From: JAYRSJ01 sp041920215
Lineage (GTDB): Bacteria > Pseudomonadota > Gammaproteobacteria > Burkholderiales > Burkholderiaceae_C
Direction of reading: 5' to 3'
Assembly: GCA_041920215.1 (NCBI GenBank)
Contig: JAYRSJ010000005.1
Span: forward strand, 134,363 to 198,362
DNA length: 64,000 nt
Below are positions 10,560 to 19,320 of this stretch, in pieces. Both the position numbers and the translations under genes were made by a program. A model generated the notes under the pieces. It did not search any database and was not told the origin of the DNA. It worked only from the letters and a program-made list of their open reading frames with translations. Position 1 is the first letter of the stretch. Each line of letters opens with the position of its first letter.

Positions 10560-11117
10560 TCAGTCGCGGGTCTTCAGGCCCAGTGCGCGCCAGCCGTCCA
10601 GGCCCAGCTTCTCCAGCGTGGCGATATTGGCCTCGTAGATCGCGTCGGTATCGGCCATGGTCGCCACGGCACGCTCTATGCTGCTCTCGCGAAGCAGGTG
10701 CAGCGTGGGGTAGGGTGAGCGGTTGCTGTAGTTCGTGATGTCGGCGGGGTCCGTGCCCTCGAACTGGTAGTCCGGATGGAAGCTCGCCACCTGCAGCTCG
10801 CCGTCCAGCTCCAGATCCTCCACCAGCGCATCGGCCGCGCCCAGAAAGTCGTTGAAGTCCAGGAAGTCGGTGAGCACCCGGGGATGGATCAGCAGCGTGG
10901 TCTCGACCTCGTCGGGATCGCTGCGGCGCAACAGAAGCAGCTCGCGCGCCAGCTCCTTCAGCAGTGCTTCGGGCGTATCGGCCTCGCTGACCACATAGCG
11001 CAGCCGATTGTTCACCTGCACGCTCTTGGCAAAGGGGCACAGGTTCAGGCCGATCACGGCCTTCTCCATCCAGGCCTGCGTGTCGCTCTGGACTTTCTGC
11101 TTGTCGTCTTCAGTCAT
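10560..11117 (-). CDS. DUF1415 domain-containing protein
   Basis: A 185-residue cytosolic protein matching the DUF1415 family: WMEKAVIGLNLCPFAKSVQV near the start, LIHPRVLTDFLDFNDFL in the middle and FHPDYQFEGT followed by YSNRSPYPTLHLLRE. The conserved Cys in NLCPFA suggests a metal or redox role, but the family has no established function. ATG 11117 was chosen because the conserved region starts there; the frame is open further upstream inside the neighbouring gene. It overlaps the upstream peptidase-like gene by 8 bases, so the pair is probably co-transcribed. Confidence 0.85.
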   Translation of the reverse strand: MTEDDKQKVQSDTQAWMEKAVIGLNLCPFAKSVQVNNRLRYVVSEADTPEALLKELARELLLLRRSDPDEVETTLLIHPRVLTDFLDFNDFLGAADALVEDLELDGELQVASFHPDYQFEGTDPADITNYSNRSPYPTLHLLRESSIERAVATMADTDAIYEANIATLEKLGLDGWRALGLKTRD

Positions 11118-12198
11118 TCTGTGCAAGCCCGGCCAGGGCCTGGGCGCCGGCCCTGTGGGCCTGGTTGAGGATCTGCGCCTTCCAGACATCGGTGTCGATG
11201 TAGAAGGCATCGCGCATCTGGCGCTTGATACGGGCTGCCAGCTCGGCCGGCGTCTCCGGGTGCGCCTCCAGCCAATGTTCGGCACGCAGCGCGGCAATCA
11301 TCTCGCCCAGCGGCAGGGTGCCGTACTCCAGCGCGATGCCGGTGTACTGGGCCTGCGGGCAGGCATCGGCGATCGCATTCCACATCAGACCCTGGAGCGG
11401 CGCCGAGCTGGAGCTGCCGTCATAGATCGAGGTCACGTCGGCGCCCCACCAGCGGCGCGCGCGCGCGATCGCGGCGGCGTCGTCACGCCCGGCCCAGATC
11501 TTCTCGCCATGGCCCTGCGGTCCCAGGCCGGTGTGCAGATCGATCCAGGCAATGCGTCGGGCACCACGCCCCTGCTCTTCCAGCAGGTGGCGCAGGGTCA
11601 CATTGCTCCAGGTCGGCGCGTGGCCGCCATAGAACAGGCCTAACTCATGCTTGTACTGGCCGCTGCTGATGGCGGTCTGCAGCGCCCGCTCGCCATGACG
11701 GGCCGCATAGTCGGCCAGCAGGGCCTCGTCGGCGGCGCTGGGCGGCCAGTGCTGCGGCAGCAGCGCGGCCGCCAGCTCGTCATAGCCGGGGTTGTCGGGC
11801 AGGGGCTGGTGAAAGTCGTGGAAGTTGCGGTTCAGGTCCACGCCTTCCTGGGTGACGCGCCGCCACCAGGAGAAGCCGTAGGGATTGAGCGCATGCAGAT
11901 AGAGCACCGCCACACCGCTGGTGCGCACCGCTGCGAGCCAGCCGGGGTCGGACAGCAGGGCCACCTGCACCCCCGAGCCACAGAAGCCCTCGACCCCATG
12001 GCAGGCGCTCGAAATGATCAGCAGACGCTCGGCCTGGCGCGGGCCCTGGCGCACCGCGTCCAGTGCCAGACGCTCGCCGTCGCGGCCCAGCAGCGGATGC
12101 CAGTGCGGCTCGTTGTCCAGACCGGCCGCGTCGACGGCGGCCAGGAACTTCGCGCGCGCCTCGGCATAGCTCTGCGAGAAGTGCTGGGCGGCGCTCAT
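11110..12198 (-). CDS. M14-family metallopeptidase-like protein (DUF2817)
   Basis: A 362-residue protein with the DUF2817/succinylglutamate-desuccinylase-like arrangement of zinc carboxypeptidases. The first ligand pair is in ACHGVEGFCGSG (His-x-x-Glu), the substrate-binding Arg in DLNRNFHDF, the third ligand His in IDLHTGLGP, and a catalytic Glu candidate in ALEYGT. There is no signal peptide, so it probably acts in the cytosol on peptides or N-acyl amino acids. It lies 1 base downstream of the M20 hydrolase and overlaps the DUF1415 gene, so the three genes look like one operon. Confidence 0.83.
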   Translation of the reverse strand: MSAAQHFSQSYAEARAKFLAAVDAAGLDNEPHWHPLLGRDGERLALDAVRQGPRQAERLLIISSACHGVEGFCGSGVQVALLSDPGWLAAVRTSGVAVLYLHALNPYGFSWWRRVTQEGVDLNRNFHDFHQPLPDNPGYDELAAALLPQHWPPSAADEALLADYAARHGERALQTAISSGQYKHELGLFYGGHAPTWSNVTLRHLLEEQGRGARRIAWIDLHTGLGPQGHGEKIWAGRDDAAAIARARRWWGADVTSIYDGSSSSAPLQGLMWNAIADACPQAQYTGIALEYGTLPLGEMIAALRAEHWLEAHPETPAELAARIKRQMRDAFYIDTDVWKAQILNQAHRAGAQALAGLAQND

Positions 12199-12199
12199 C

Positions 12200-13396
12200 T
12201 CAGGGCCTGGGGCTGTTGAGCCATTGCTCGGCCATGCGCACCCACATCGAGCCGCCCAGCGGGATCAGCTCGTCATTGAAGTCATAGCTGGGGTTGTGCA
12301 GCATGCAGGGCCCCATGCCGTGGCCGCCGATGCGGTGGCTGCCATCGCCATTGCCGATCAGGAAATAGCAGCCCGGCTTGTCCAGCAGGTAGTAGCTGAA
12401 GTCCTCGGCCCCCATGGTGGGCTCGAACTCCTGCACATTGGCCTCGCCCACCATCTCGCTGAGCACGCCACGCACGAACTCGGTCTCCTTGGGGTGGTTG
12501 ATGGTGGGTGGGTAGTTGCGGCGGAACTCGAACTCGCAGCTGGCCTCGAAGGCCGCGCAGGTGGCTTCGGCCATGGCCTGCATGCGCCGCTCGATCAGGT
12601 CCAGCACCTCCAGCGTGAAGGTGCGCACCGTGCCCTGGATCTCTACCGAGTCGGGCACCACATTGGTGGCCTCGCCGGCATGGATCATGGTCACCGAGAT
12701 CACGCCGGCATCGATGGGCCGCTTGTTGCGGGTGATGATGGTCTGGAAGCCCTGCACCAGCTGGCAGGCCACCGGCACCGGATCCACGCCCAGGTGTGGC
12801 AGTGCGGCATGCGAGCCCTTGCCGCGTATCGTGATCTTGAACTCATTGCTGGAGGCGAACACCGGGCCGCTCTTCAGCGCGAACTGGCCGGCCGCCATGC
12901 CGGGCCAGTTGTGGGCGCCGAACATCGCCTCCATCGGGAAGAGCTTGAAAAGGCCGTCCTTGATCATCTCGCGGGCGCCGCCGCCGCCTTCCTCGGCCGG
13001 CTGGAACACCAGGTAGACCGTGCCGTCGAAATTGCGGTGCTGGGCCAGATGCTTGGCCGCCGCCAGCAGCATGGCCGTATGGCCGTCGTGACCGCAGGCG
13101 TGCATCTTGCCGGGGTACTTGCTGGCATGGGCGAACCGGTTGTGTTCGGTCATCGGCAGCGCGTCGATATCGGCGCGCAGGCCCACGGCACGATCGCTGC
13201 TGCCGTTCTTGACAATGCCCACGACGCCGGTCTTGCCCAGGCCGCGGTGCACCGGTATGCCCCAGCCCTCGAGCGTGGTGGCGATCAGTTCGGCGGTGCG
13301 CTCTTCCTTGAAGCACAGCTCGGGGTGGGCATGGATATCGCGTCGCAGGGCGGCGATGCCGGGGGCATCGGCCAGGATGGTGTCGATCAGCTTCAT
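12200..13396 (-). CDS. M20 family metallohydrolase (hippurate hydrolase/N-acyl-amino-acid amidohydrolase)
   Basis: A 398-residue M20D-type dizinc amidohydrolase that cleaves N-acyl amino acids. Family motifs are HACGHDGH (99-106) with metal-binding Cys and His, the catalytic EE in PAEEGGGG (133-140), and a late metal-binding His in GHGMGPCMLH. ATG 13396 (MKLIDTIL) is preferred; the frame is open 36 bases upstream but without family sequence. It is the first gene of a probable three-gene operon with the DUF2817 and DUF1415 genes. The exact acyl group is unknown. Confidence 0.9.
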   Translation of the reverse strand: MKLIDTILADAPGIAALRRDIHAHPELCFKEERTAELIATTLEGWGIPVHRGLGKTGVVGIVKNGSSDRAVGLRADIDALPMTEHNRFAHASKYPGKMHACGHDGHTAMLLAAAKHLAQHRNFDGTVYLVFQPAEEGGGGAREMIKDGLFKLFPMEAMFGAHNWPGMAAGQFALKSGPVFASSNEFKITIRGKGSHAALPHLGVDPVPVACQLVQGFQTIITRNKRPIDAGVISVTMIHAGEATNVVPDSVEIQGTVRTFTLEVLDLIERRMQAMAEATCAAFEASCEFEFRRNYPPTINHPKETEFVRGVLSEMVGEANVQEFEPTMGAEDFSYYLLDKPGCYFLIGNGDGSHRIGGHGMGPCMLHNPSYDFNDELIPLGGSMWVRMAEQWLNSPRP

Positions 13397-13532
13397 GGCT
13401 TGCTCAGGCTCCGGTAGCGGCGTCGGCAGCAAGGCCGGCCGGGGCGACCGAGTTTACTCGGGGGTTCGCCGCCTTGCTCGGCAGCGCCCTGCCGGGCGCG
13501 CAGGCTTGGGCGATGTGCAATAGTTCGGCCCT

Positions 13533-15569
13533 ATGTCCAGCGCCACCCCCGCCACCACCGGCAGCCGCATCGTCAACGGTGCCTGCCCGCATGACTGCCC
13601 CGATACCTGCGCGCTGCGCATCACCGTCGAGAACGAACGGGTGATCAAGGTGCAGGGCCGCTCCGAGCATGCCAGCACCCACGGGGCGCTGTGCACCAAG
13701 GTCTCGCGCTACGCCGAACGCAGCTATCACCCCGAGCGCGTGCTGCGGCCGCTCAAGCGCGTCAGCGCCAAGCATGAGGCGCCGCGCTTCGAGCCGGTGA
13801 GCTGGGCCCGGGCCCTGGCCGATATCGCGGCGCGGCTGCAGCGCATCGCCGCGCGCGACCCCCAGGCCATACAGCCCTACAGCTACGCCGGCACCATGGG
13901 CCTGATCCAGGGCGAGAGCATGGCGGCACGCTTCTTCAACAAGCTGGGTGCGGCGCGGCTGGATCGCACGATCTGCGCCTCGGCCGGTGCCGCGGCGCTG
14001 ACGGCCAGCTACGGCAATCGGGTGGGCATGCATCTGCGCTTCTTTGCCGAGTCGCGCCTGATCCTGATCTGGGGCAGCAATTCCATCGCCTCCAATCTGC
14101 ATTTCTGGACCTATGCGAATGCGGCCAAGCGCGCCGGCGCCAAGCTGATCTGCATAGACCCGCGCAAGACCGAGACCGCCGACAAATGCCATCAGCACAT
14201 CGCGCTGCTGCCGGGCAGCGACGGTGCCCTGGCCCTGGGCCTGATGCATGAGCTGATCGTCAATGACTGGCTGGATCACGACTACCTGGCCCGGTATGTC
14301 GATGGCTGGGACGAGTTGCGCGCCAAGGCCCTGGACTGGCCGCCCGAGCGGGTCGCCGAGGTCTGCGGCCTGAGCGCCGACGAGGTGCGCGGCCTGGCGC
14401 GCGACTACGGCACGACGGCACCGGCCGCGATACGCCTGAACTACGGCATGCAGCGGGTGCGCGGCGGCGGCAACGCGGTGCGTCTGATTGCCATGCTGCC
14501 CTGCCTGACCGGCGCCTGGCGGCACCGGGCCGGCGGCCTGCTGCTGTCGAGCTCGGGCTGGTTCGCGCCGGTCAAGAACACGGCCGCGCTTGAGATGCCC
14601 GAGCTGCTGGCCGGCCGCCGGCCGCGCACGATCAATATGAGCACCATCGGCGATGCGCTGCTGGACCCGGCGCTGGCCCCGCCGATCGAAGCGCTGATCG
14701 TCTACAACAGCAACCCGGTCGCGGTGGCGCCCGAGTCGCCCAAGGTGATCCAGGGCTTTCAGCGCGAGGACCTGTTCACCGTGGTGCTCGAGCATTTCAT
14801 GACCGACACCGCCGACCTGGCCGACTATGTGCTGCCGGCCACCACCCAGCTGGAGCACCTGGACGTGCATACCAGCTACGGCCATACCGATGTGCTGATC
14901 AACGAGCCGGCGATTGCGCCGCTGGGCGAGGCCAAGCCCAATACCCAGATCTTCCGCGAGCTGGCCGCGGCCATGGGTTTCACCGAGCCCTGCTTTGCCG
15001 AAACCGACGAGCAGCTCGCCGCCCGGGCCTTCAGGGCGTCTATCGATTTCGGGCGCCTGCGTGCCCAGGGCTGGCAGAGCCTGGACCTGCCCGAGGCACC
15101 GTTTGCCGACGGCGGCTTCCACACCCCCAATGGCCGGGCCCAGGCTGCCGGGGCCGACTATGTGCCCAATTACGAGAGCCGGCTCTCGGCGCCCGGGCTG
15201 GCGGCCCGCTACCCGCTGGCCATGATCTCGCCGCCGGCGCGCAACTTCCTCAACAGCAGCTTCGTCAACGTCAAGAGCCTGCGCGATATCGAGGGCGAGC
15301 CCTTGCTGGAGATGCATGCGGCCGATGCGGCAGCGCGCGGCCTGGCCGATGGTGGCCTGGTGCGGGTGTTCAACGAGCGCGGCAGCTATCACTGCGCGCT
15401 GCGCATCAGTGATCGGGCCCGCCCCGGCGTGGTCAACGGCCTGGGCGTCTGGTGGCGCAAGCTCGGGCCGCGCGGCACGAATGTCAACGAGCTGACCCAT
15501 CAGCGGCTCACCGATATCGGCAATGCGCCCAGCTTCTATGACTGCCTGGTGGAGGTGGCGGCCGCGTGA
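13533..15569 (+). CDS. Molybdopterin oxidoreductase (DMSO reductase superfamily, BisC-like)
   Basis: A 678-residue catalytic subunit with bis-molybdopterin guanine dinucleotide. An N-terminal [4Fe-4S] site is visible as Cys18-x3-Cys22-x3-Cys26-x27-Cys54. ICASAG (147-152) carries the likely Mo-ligating residue (Cys148 or Ser150). There is no Tat signal, so the enzyme is probably cytoplasmic. The C-terminal MopB-binding domain starts about residue 560. No electron-transfer or small subunit gene is adjacent. The next gene overlaps by 4 bases. The substrate cannot be told; formate dehydrogenase- and assimilatory reductase-like relatives are possible. Confidence 0.88.
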   Translation: MSSATPATTGSRIVNGACPHDCPDTCALRITVENERVIKVQGRSEHASTHGALCTKVSRYAERSYHPERVLRPLKRVSAKHEAPRFEPVSWARALADIAARLQRIAARDPQAIQPYSYAGTMGLIQGESMAARFFNKLGAARLDRTICASAGAAALTASYGNRVGMHLRFFAESRLILIWGSNSIASNLHFWTYANAAKRAGAKLICIDPRKTETADKCHQHIALLPGSDGALALGLMHELIVNDWLDHDYLARYVDGWDELRAKALDWPPERVAEVCGLSADEVRGLARDYGTTAPAAIRLNYGMQRVRGGGNAVRLIAMLPCLTGAWRHRAGGLLLSSSGWFAPVKNTAALEMPELLAGRRPRTINMSTIGDALLDPALAPPIEALIVYNSNPVAVAPESPKVIQGFQREDLFTVVLEHFMTDTADLADYVLPATTQLEHLDVHTSYGHTDVLINEPAIAPLGEAKPNTQIFRELAAAMGFTEPCFAETDEQLAARAFRASIDFGRLRAQGWQSLDLPEAPFADGGFHTPNGRAQAAGADYVPNYESRLSAPGLAARYPLAMISPPARNFLNSSFVNVKSLRDIEGEPLLEMHAADAAARGLADGGLVRVFNERGSYHCALRISDRARPGVVNGLGVWWRKLGPRGTNVNELTHQRLTDIGNAPSFYDCLVEVAAA

Positions 15570-16624
15570 TCAGCCTGCGCGCCGGGTTTGCTGCGCTCGC
15601 CCTGAGCCTGCTGGGCCTGATGGGCTTGTCCGGCTGCAGCCAGCTGGGTTATCTGGCCCAGGCCGGCGGCGGTCATCTGGCCCTGGTCAATGCGGCCCGG
15701 CCGGTCGAGCAATGGCTGGCCGATCCGGCGCTGGAGCCGGGCCTGCGCGAGCGCCTGCTGCTGGCGCAGCGCCTGCGCCAGTTCGCGGTGAGCGAGCTGA
15801 AGCTGCCCGACAACGCCAGCTACCGCCGCTATGCCGATCTGCAGCGCCCAGCCGCGGTCTGGAACGTGGTGGCCGCGCCGGCGCTGAGCCTGGAGCTCAA
15901 GACCTGGTGCTACCCGCTGATGGGCTGTGCCGGCTACCGCGGCTTCTTTGAGCGCACCGAGGCCGAGGCCTTCGGCGAGCAGCTGCGCCGGCAGGGCTGG
16001 GAGGTGCTGGTCTACGGCGTGCCCGCCTACTCATCGCTGGGCTGGAGCAACTGGCTGGGCGGCGATCCGCTGCTCAACACCTTCATCAGCTACGAGGAGG
16101 GCGATCTGGCGGCGATGATCTTTCACGAGCTGGCCCACCAGATCGCCTATGCGGCCGACGACACGGTCTTCAACGAGAGCTTCGCCACCGCGGTGGAACG
16201 CATGGGCACCGCGGCCTGGCTGGCGCAGCCAGGGCGCTCGGCCGCGCGCGCGCGCCACGCGGCCAGCCAGCAGCGCCGCAGCGCCTTCCGGGCCCTGACC
16301 CGGGAGTACCGCGAACGCCTGCAGCGGCTCTATGCCAGCCCGCTGTCCGAGGACGAGAAGCGCGGCGCCAAGGCCCGCTTGTTCGAGGAGCTGCGCCGCG
16401 CCGGGCGCGCCCAGTCCGGCTACGATGCCTGGTTCGCGCAGGCCAACAATGCCAGCCTGGCGATACAGGCAGCCTATTCAGACCTGAGCCCTGCCTTCGA
16501 GGCGCTGTATGAGCGCCAGGGGCGGGATTGGCAGCTTTTCTATGCCGAGGTGCGCCGCCTGGCGGCTCTGCCGCGCGAGGCGCGGCGCCAGGCCCTGGCG
16601 GCACCAGCGACTGACAAGGAGTGA
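15566..16624 (+). CDS. Putative aminopeptidase lipoprotein (COG4324-like)
   Basis: A 352-residue predicted zinc aminopeptidase. A lipoprotein signal ends at LSGC with lipidated Cys24. The zinc site is HELAH (187-191), with the third ligand Glu in FNESFA (about 204), the arrangement of the Aminopep (COG4324) family. Start is GTG 15566, which overlaps the TGA of the oxidoreductase gene (GTGA), so translation is probably coupled. The protein is likely anchored in a membrane facing the periplasm. Coupling to a cytoplasmic molybdoenzyme is functionally unexplained. Confidence 0.85.
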   Translation: MISLRAGFAALALSLLGLMGLSGCSQLGYLAQAGGGHLALVNAARPVEQWLADPALEPGLRERLLLAQRLRQFAVSELKLPDNASYRRYADLQRPAAVWNVVAAPALSLELKTWCYPLMGCAGYRGFFERTEAEAFGEQLRRQGWEVLVYGVPAYSSLGWSNWLGGDPLLNTFISYEEGDLAAMIFHELAHQIAYAADDTVFNESFATAVERMGTAAWLAQPGRSAARARHAASQQRRSAFRALTREYRERLQRLYASPLSEDEKRGAKARLFEELRRAGRAQSGYDAWFAQANNASLAIQAAYSDLSPAFEALYERQGRDWQLFYAEVRRLAALPREARRQALAAPATDKE

Positions 16625-16630
16625 TTCCAG

Positions 16631-16963
16631 ATGGCCGATATCCGTATCCACCGTGAGCATGCCCTGGGGCTGAAGCGCGCCCGCGAGATCGCCTGGGACT
16701 GGGCCGAGCAGGTCGAGCAGAAGTTCGATATGGAATGCACGGTGCTGGAGGGCAAGACCAGCGACACGGTGGAGTTCAGCCGCTCCGGCGTCAAGGGCGA
16801 GTTGATCGTCACCGCCGAGCATTTCGAGTTGCATGCCAAGCTGGGCCTGCTGCTGGGTGCCTTCAAGAACACCATAGAGGCCGAGATCCAGAAGGAATTG
16901 GACGGGCTGCTCAGCGCGGCCGGCAAGAAGAAGCCGGCCGTCAAAAAGAGCAAGACGGGCTGA
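16631..16963 (+). CDS. Polyhydroxyalkanoic acid system family protein
   Basis: A 110-residue protein of the PHA_gran_rgn family, recognised by the N-terminal MADIRIHREHALGLKRAR followed by a small alpha-beta domain and a Lys-rich C-terminal tail (KKKPAVKKSK). Family members are found near polyhydroxyalkanoate genes and are thought to associate with granules. It lies 6 bases after the lipoprotein peptidase gene, so is probably in the same transcript. The neighbouring acyl-CoA-binding protein and wax ester synthase support a storage-lipid context. Confidence 0.85.
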   Translation: MADIRIHREHALGLKRAREIAWDWAEQVEQKFDMECTVLEGKTSDTVEFSRSGVKGELIVTAEHFELHAKLGLLLGAFKNTIEAEIQKELDGLLSAAGKKKPAVKKSKTG

Positions 16964-16974
16964 GGGCCCGTCTT
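16952..16974 (+). terminator. Hairpin at the end of the PHA-system gene
   Basis: A perfect 9-bp stem, AAGACGGGC-TGAGG-GCCCGTCTT, includes the stop codon of the preceding gene. The T tract is poor, so the terminator function is likely but not certain. It separates convergent genes. Confidence 0.6.
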
Positions 16975-16994
16975 GCCGTTGAAGTGCGGTGGGC

Positions 16995-17246
16995 TTACTT
17001 CAGCGACTCGATCAGATCGATGTACTGCTGCATCGCCTCTTCGCTGCTGCTGCCCTTCAGCTCGTTCCAGGCGTCCCACTTGGCACGCCCCACCATATCG
17101 GTGAAGCCGGGGCGCTTCTCCTCGACATCGCCGCTGCTGGCCTGCTTGTACAGCGCATAGATCTTCAGCAAGGTCATATTGTCCGGACGCTCGGGCAACT
17201 GCTTGGATGCGGCCACGGCGGCTTCGAACTGGTCTTTGAGGCTCAT
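16995..17246 (-). CDS. Acyl-CoA-binding protein
   Basis: An 83-residue four-helix ACBP that binds long-chain acyl-CoA in the cytosol. Family residues are present: LKIYALYKQASSGDV (about 27-41), RPGFTDMVGRAKWDAW (45-60), and a Tyr near the C-terminus in QYIDLI. It is encoded alone, convergent to the PHA gene and divergent from the wax ester synthase, with an AGGAGAC ribosome site before the ATG. Bacterial ACBPs are sporadic; here the setting suggests supply of acyl-CoA to storage lipid synthesis. Confidence 0.93.
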   Translation of the reverse strand: MSLKDQFEAAVAASKQLPERPDNMTLLKIYALYKQASSGDVEEKRPGFTDMVGRAKWDAWNELKGSSSEEAMQQYIDLIESLK

Positions 17247-17360
17247 CTTGTCTCCTGGATGCTGCTTGAGTAGGCCCGACTTGGTGACAATCGGGATGGA
17301 CGCGGCCGATGTTAACCAGCAATGTCTGGGGCCGACACTCTAAGAACACAGGAGACTGCC

Positions 17361-18788
17361 TTGGCTCAAGCGCTGGAACGCATGTCGCGGGTGGACACCG
17401 CCTGGCTGCGCATGGACACCGAGGCCAATCTGATGATGATCGTCGGTGTCTGGCTGATCAAGCCGGGCATCAGCCTGGCGGCGCTGCGCGAGCGCGTCGA
17501 GGCCCGCCTGCTGCAGTACGCGCGCTTCCGCCAGCGGGTGGTGGAGGACGCGCTCGGTGCCCAGTGGGTGGAGGACGAGGACTTCGATATCGCACGCCAT
17601 GTGCGCGGCGAGATCCTGCTGCCCATGCGCGGCCAGAGCCCGCAACAGGCGCTGCAGTCGCGGGTCGGCGATCTGGCCGCCACGCCGTTGGATGCCGCTC
17701 ACCCTTTGTGGCAGTTCCAGCTGATCGAGGACTACCAGGGCGGCAGCGCGCTGATCGCGCGCATCCACCATTGCATCGCCGATGGCATTGCGCTGATCGC
17801 GGTGATGCTGTCCATCACCGATGGCGGCAAGGCACCGCCGCGGCGCCAGCAGCAGCCGCGTGACGATCAGGACTGGCTGACCGATGCGCTCTTGCGTCCG
17901 ATCAGCGATATGACGATCAAGGCCATCCATCTGGCCGGAGCCGGCGTGGCCAGGTCGGTCGATACGCTGATCAATCCACCTCATCCGGTCGACAGCTCGC
18001 TGGACATGGCGCGCATGGGCTATCAGGCGGTCAGCGATGTGGCGGCCTTTGCGCTGATGCCCGACGATTCGCCCACCCGCCTGAAGGGCAAGCCGGGCGC
18101 GCGCAAGAAGGTGGCCTGGGACGACGGACTGTTGCTGGACGAGGTCAAGGCGGTGGGCAAGGCGCTGGGCTGCTCGGTCAACGATGTGCTGCTGAGCTGC
18201 GTGGCCGGCTCCATCGGCCGCTATCTGGCCGATCTGGGCGAGGACCCCAGCGGCAAGGAAATCCGGGCCATGGTGCCGGTCAATCTGCGGCCCATGGAGA
18301 AGGCCTACCAGCTGGGCAACCGCTTCGGCCTCGTGCCCCTGGTGCTGCCGATTGGCATTGCCAATCCGGTGGAGCGGCTTTACGCGGTGCGTGCGCGCAT
18401 GCAGGATTTGAAGGGCAGCTTCCAGCCGGTGCTGGCCTTCGGCCTGCTGTCGGTGGCGGGCCTGCTGATCAAGCCGGTGCAGCATGCGATGCTGAACATC
18501 TTCGCCAAGAAGGCCACCGCGGTGATGACCAATGTGCCGGGCCCGGCCGAGGCGCTGAAGTTCTGCGGCTCCACCGTGGAGCGGGTGATGTTCTGGGTGC
18601 CGCAGTCGGGCGATATCGGTGTGGGCGTGTCCATCCTCACCTATGCCGGCAAGGTGCAGTTCGGCCTGATCACCGACAGCCAGCTCTGCCCCGAGCCGCA
18701 GGCCATCATCGACCGCTTTGCCCCCGAGTTCGAGAAGCTGCTGTCGCTGGCCCTGATGCTGCCCTGGGGCGACGAACTGGTCGACTGA
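17361..18788 (+). CDS. Wax ester synthase/acyl-CoA:diacylglycerol acyltransferase (WS/DGAT)
   Basis: A 475-residue O-acyltransferase that makes wax esters or triacylglycerols from acyl-CoA and alcohols or diacylglycerol. The catalytic HHxxxDG motif is HHCIADG (136-142), in the proper N-terminal half, followed by the C-terminal DUF1298 domain with AMVPVNLRP and VMTNVPGP. A TTG start at 17361 is proposed because AGGAG lies 6 bases upstream and the protein then begins MAQALERMSRVD as in the family; the only upstream ATG (17322) has no ribosome site. It is divergent from the ACBP gene, which fits shared acyl-CoA metabolism. Confidence 0.9.
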   Translation: MAQALERMSRVDTAWLRMDTEANLMMIVGVWLIKPGISLAALRERVEARLLQYARFRQRVVEDALGAQWVEDEDFDIARHVRGEILLPMRGQSPQQALQSRVGDLAATPLDAAHPLWQFQLIEDYQGGSALIARIHHCIADGIALIAVMLSITDGGKAPPRRQQQPRDDQDWLTDALLRPISDMTIKAIHLAGAGVARSVDTLINPPHPVDSSLDMARMGYQAVSDVAAFALMPDDSPTRLKGKPGARKKVAWDDGLLLDEVKAVGKALGCSVNDVLLSCVAGSIGRYLADLGEDPSGKEIRAMVPVNLRPMEKAYQLGNRFGLVPLVLPIGIANPVERLYAVRARMQDLKGSFQPVLAFGLLSVAGLLIKPVQHAMLNIFAKKATAVMTNVPGPAEALKFCGSTVERVMFWVPQSGDIGVGVSILTYAGKVQFGLITDSQLCPEPQAIIDRFAPEFEKLLSLALMLPWGDELVD

Positions 18789-18792
18789 AACG

Positions 18793-18813
18793 GTCGGCGG
18801 CACTGCCGCCGAC
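18793..18813. terminator. Hairpin between convergent genes
   Basis: GTCGGCGGC-ACT-GCCGCCGAC is a perfect 9-bp stem 5 bases after the WS/DGAT stop. It lacks a T tract and sits between two convergent genes, so it may serve both. Confidence 0.6.
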
Positions 18814-18826
18814 TGGCTTGCTGGAC

Positions 18827-19156
18827 TTACTTGGCGGACTTGGCCGTCGGTCGGCCGGCTGCGGTCGGGTAGGCGTTCATCACGCGCACCGGGTCGGCCT
18901 TGTCCAGATAGGCGGCGTACTGGCCCTCGGTGCAGGCCAGGGTCTTGCCGGCCTGGACCTCGCCCTTGAGCTGACCCTTGGCGTAGACGAACTGGTATTC
19001 GTTGGCGGCGCCGGGCTTGGCATAGGCGCTGCTGTAGCTGGCGGCGCAATCGGCCTGCAGTGCGGCGATCTCGGCGGAGGGCTGGGCGGCCAGGGCCAGG
19101 GTGGCGCCACCGGCGAGCAGGGTGGCGGTCATCAGGCGCTTCATCGTCATCATCAT
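18827..19156 (-). CDS. Small secreted protein of unknown function
   Basis: A 109-residue protein with a clear signal peptide (MKRLMTATLLAGGATLALA, cleavage about residue 24). The mature part has two Cys residues (in LQADCAAS and TLACTEGQ) that could form a disulphide, and a charged Lys-rich end. Start is one of three tandem ATGs (19156, 19153, 19150); GAGG lies 7 bases upstream of the first. I recognise no domain. It lies convergent to the WS/DGAT gene and downstream of a TPR protein gene, but separated from the latter by a 164-base gap without visible genes. Confidence 0.65.
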   Translation of the reverse strand: MMMTMKRLMTATLLAGGATLALAAQPSAEIAALQADCAASYSSAYAKPGAANEYQFVYAKGQLKGEVQAGKTLACTEGQYAAYLDKADPVRVMNAYPTAAGRPTAKSAK

Positions 19157-19320
19157 TCTTGAACCTCGGGAACGGGTGGGAAAGGGCGATGCCTCGGGGT
19201 ACTGCGAGGCGCAGCTTAGCCGCGCCGACCGGTCCGCGCCAACCGCGAAGCAGGGGGTGTCACTGGGGAAATCCCGCCGGCAAAACGTGAATTGTGCGCA
19301 GGCGGCGCGCCGCTCGTGCG

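Noticed and set aside
13404..15500. A 698-codon minus-strand frame opposite the molybdopterin oxidoreductase
   Set aside because: The opposite strand encodes a clear enzyme with all motifs; the antisense frame has repetitive Gln/His/Gly composition typical of shadows.
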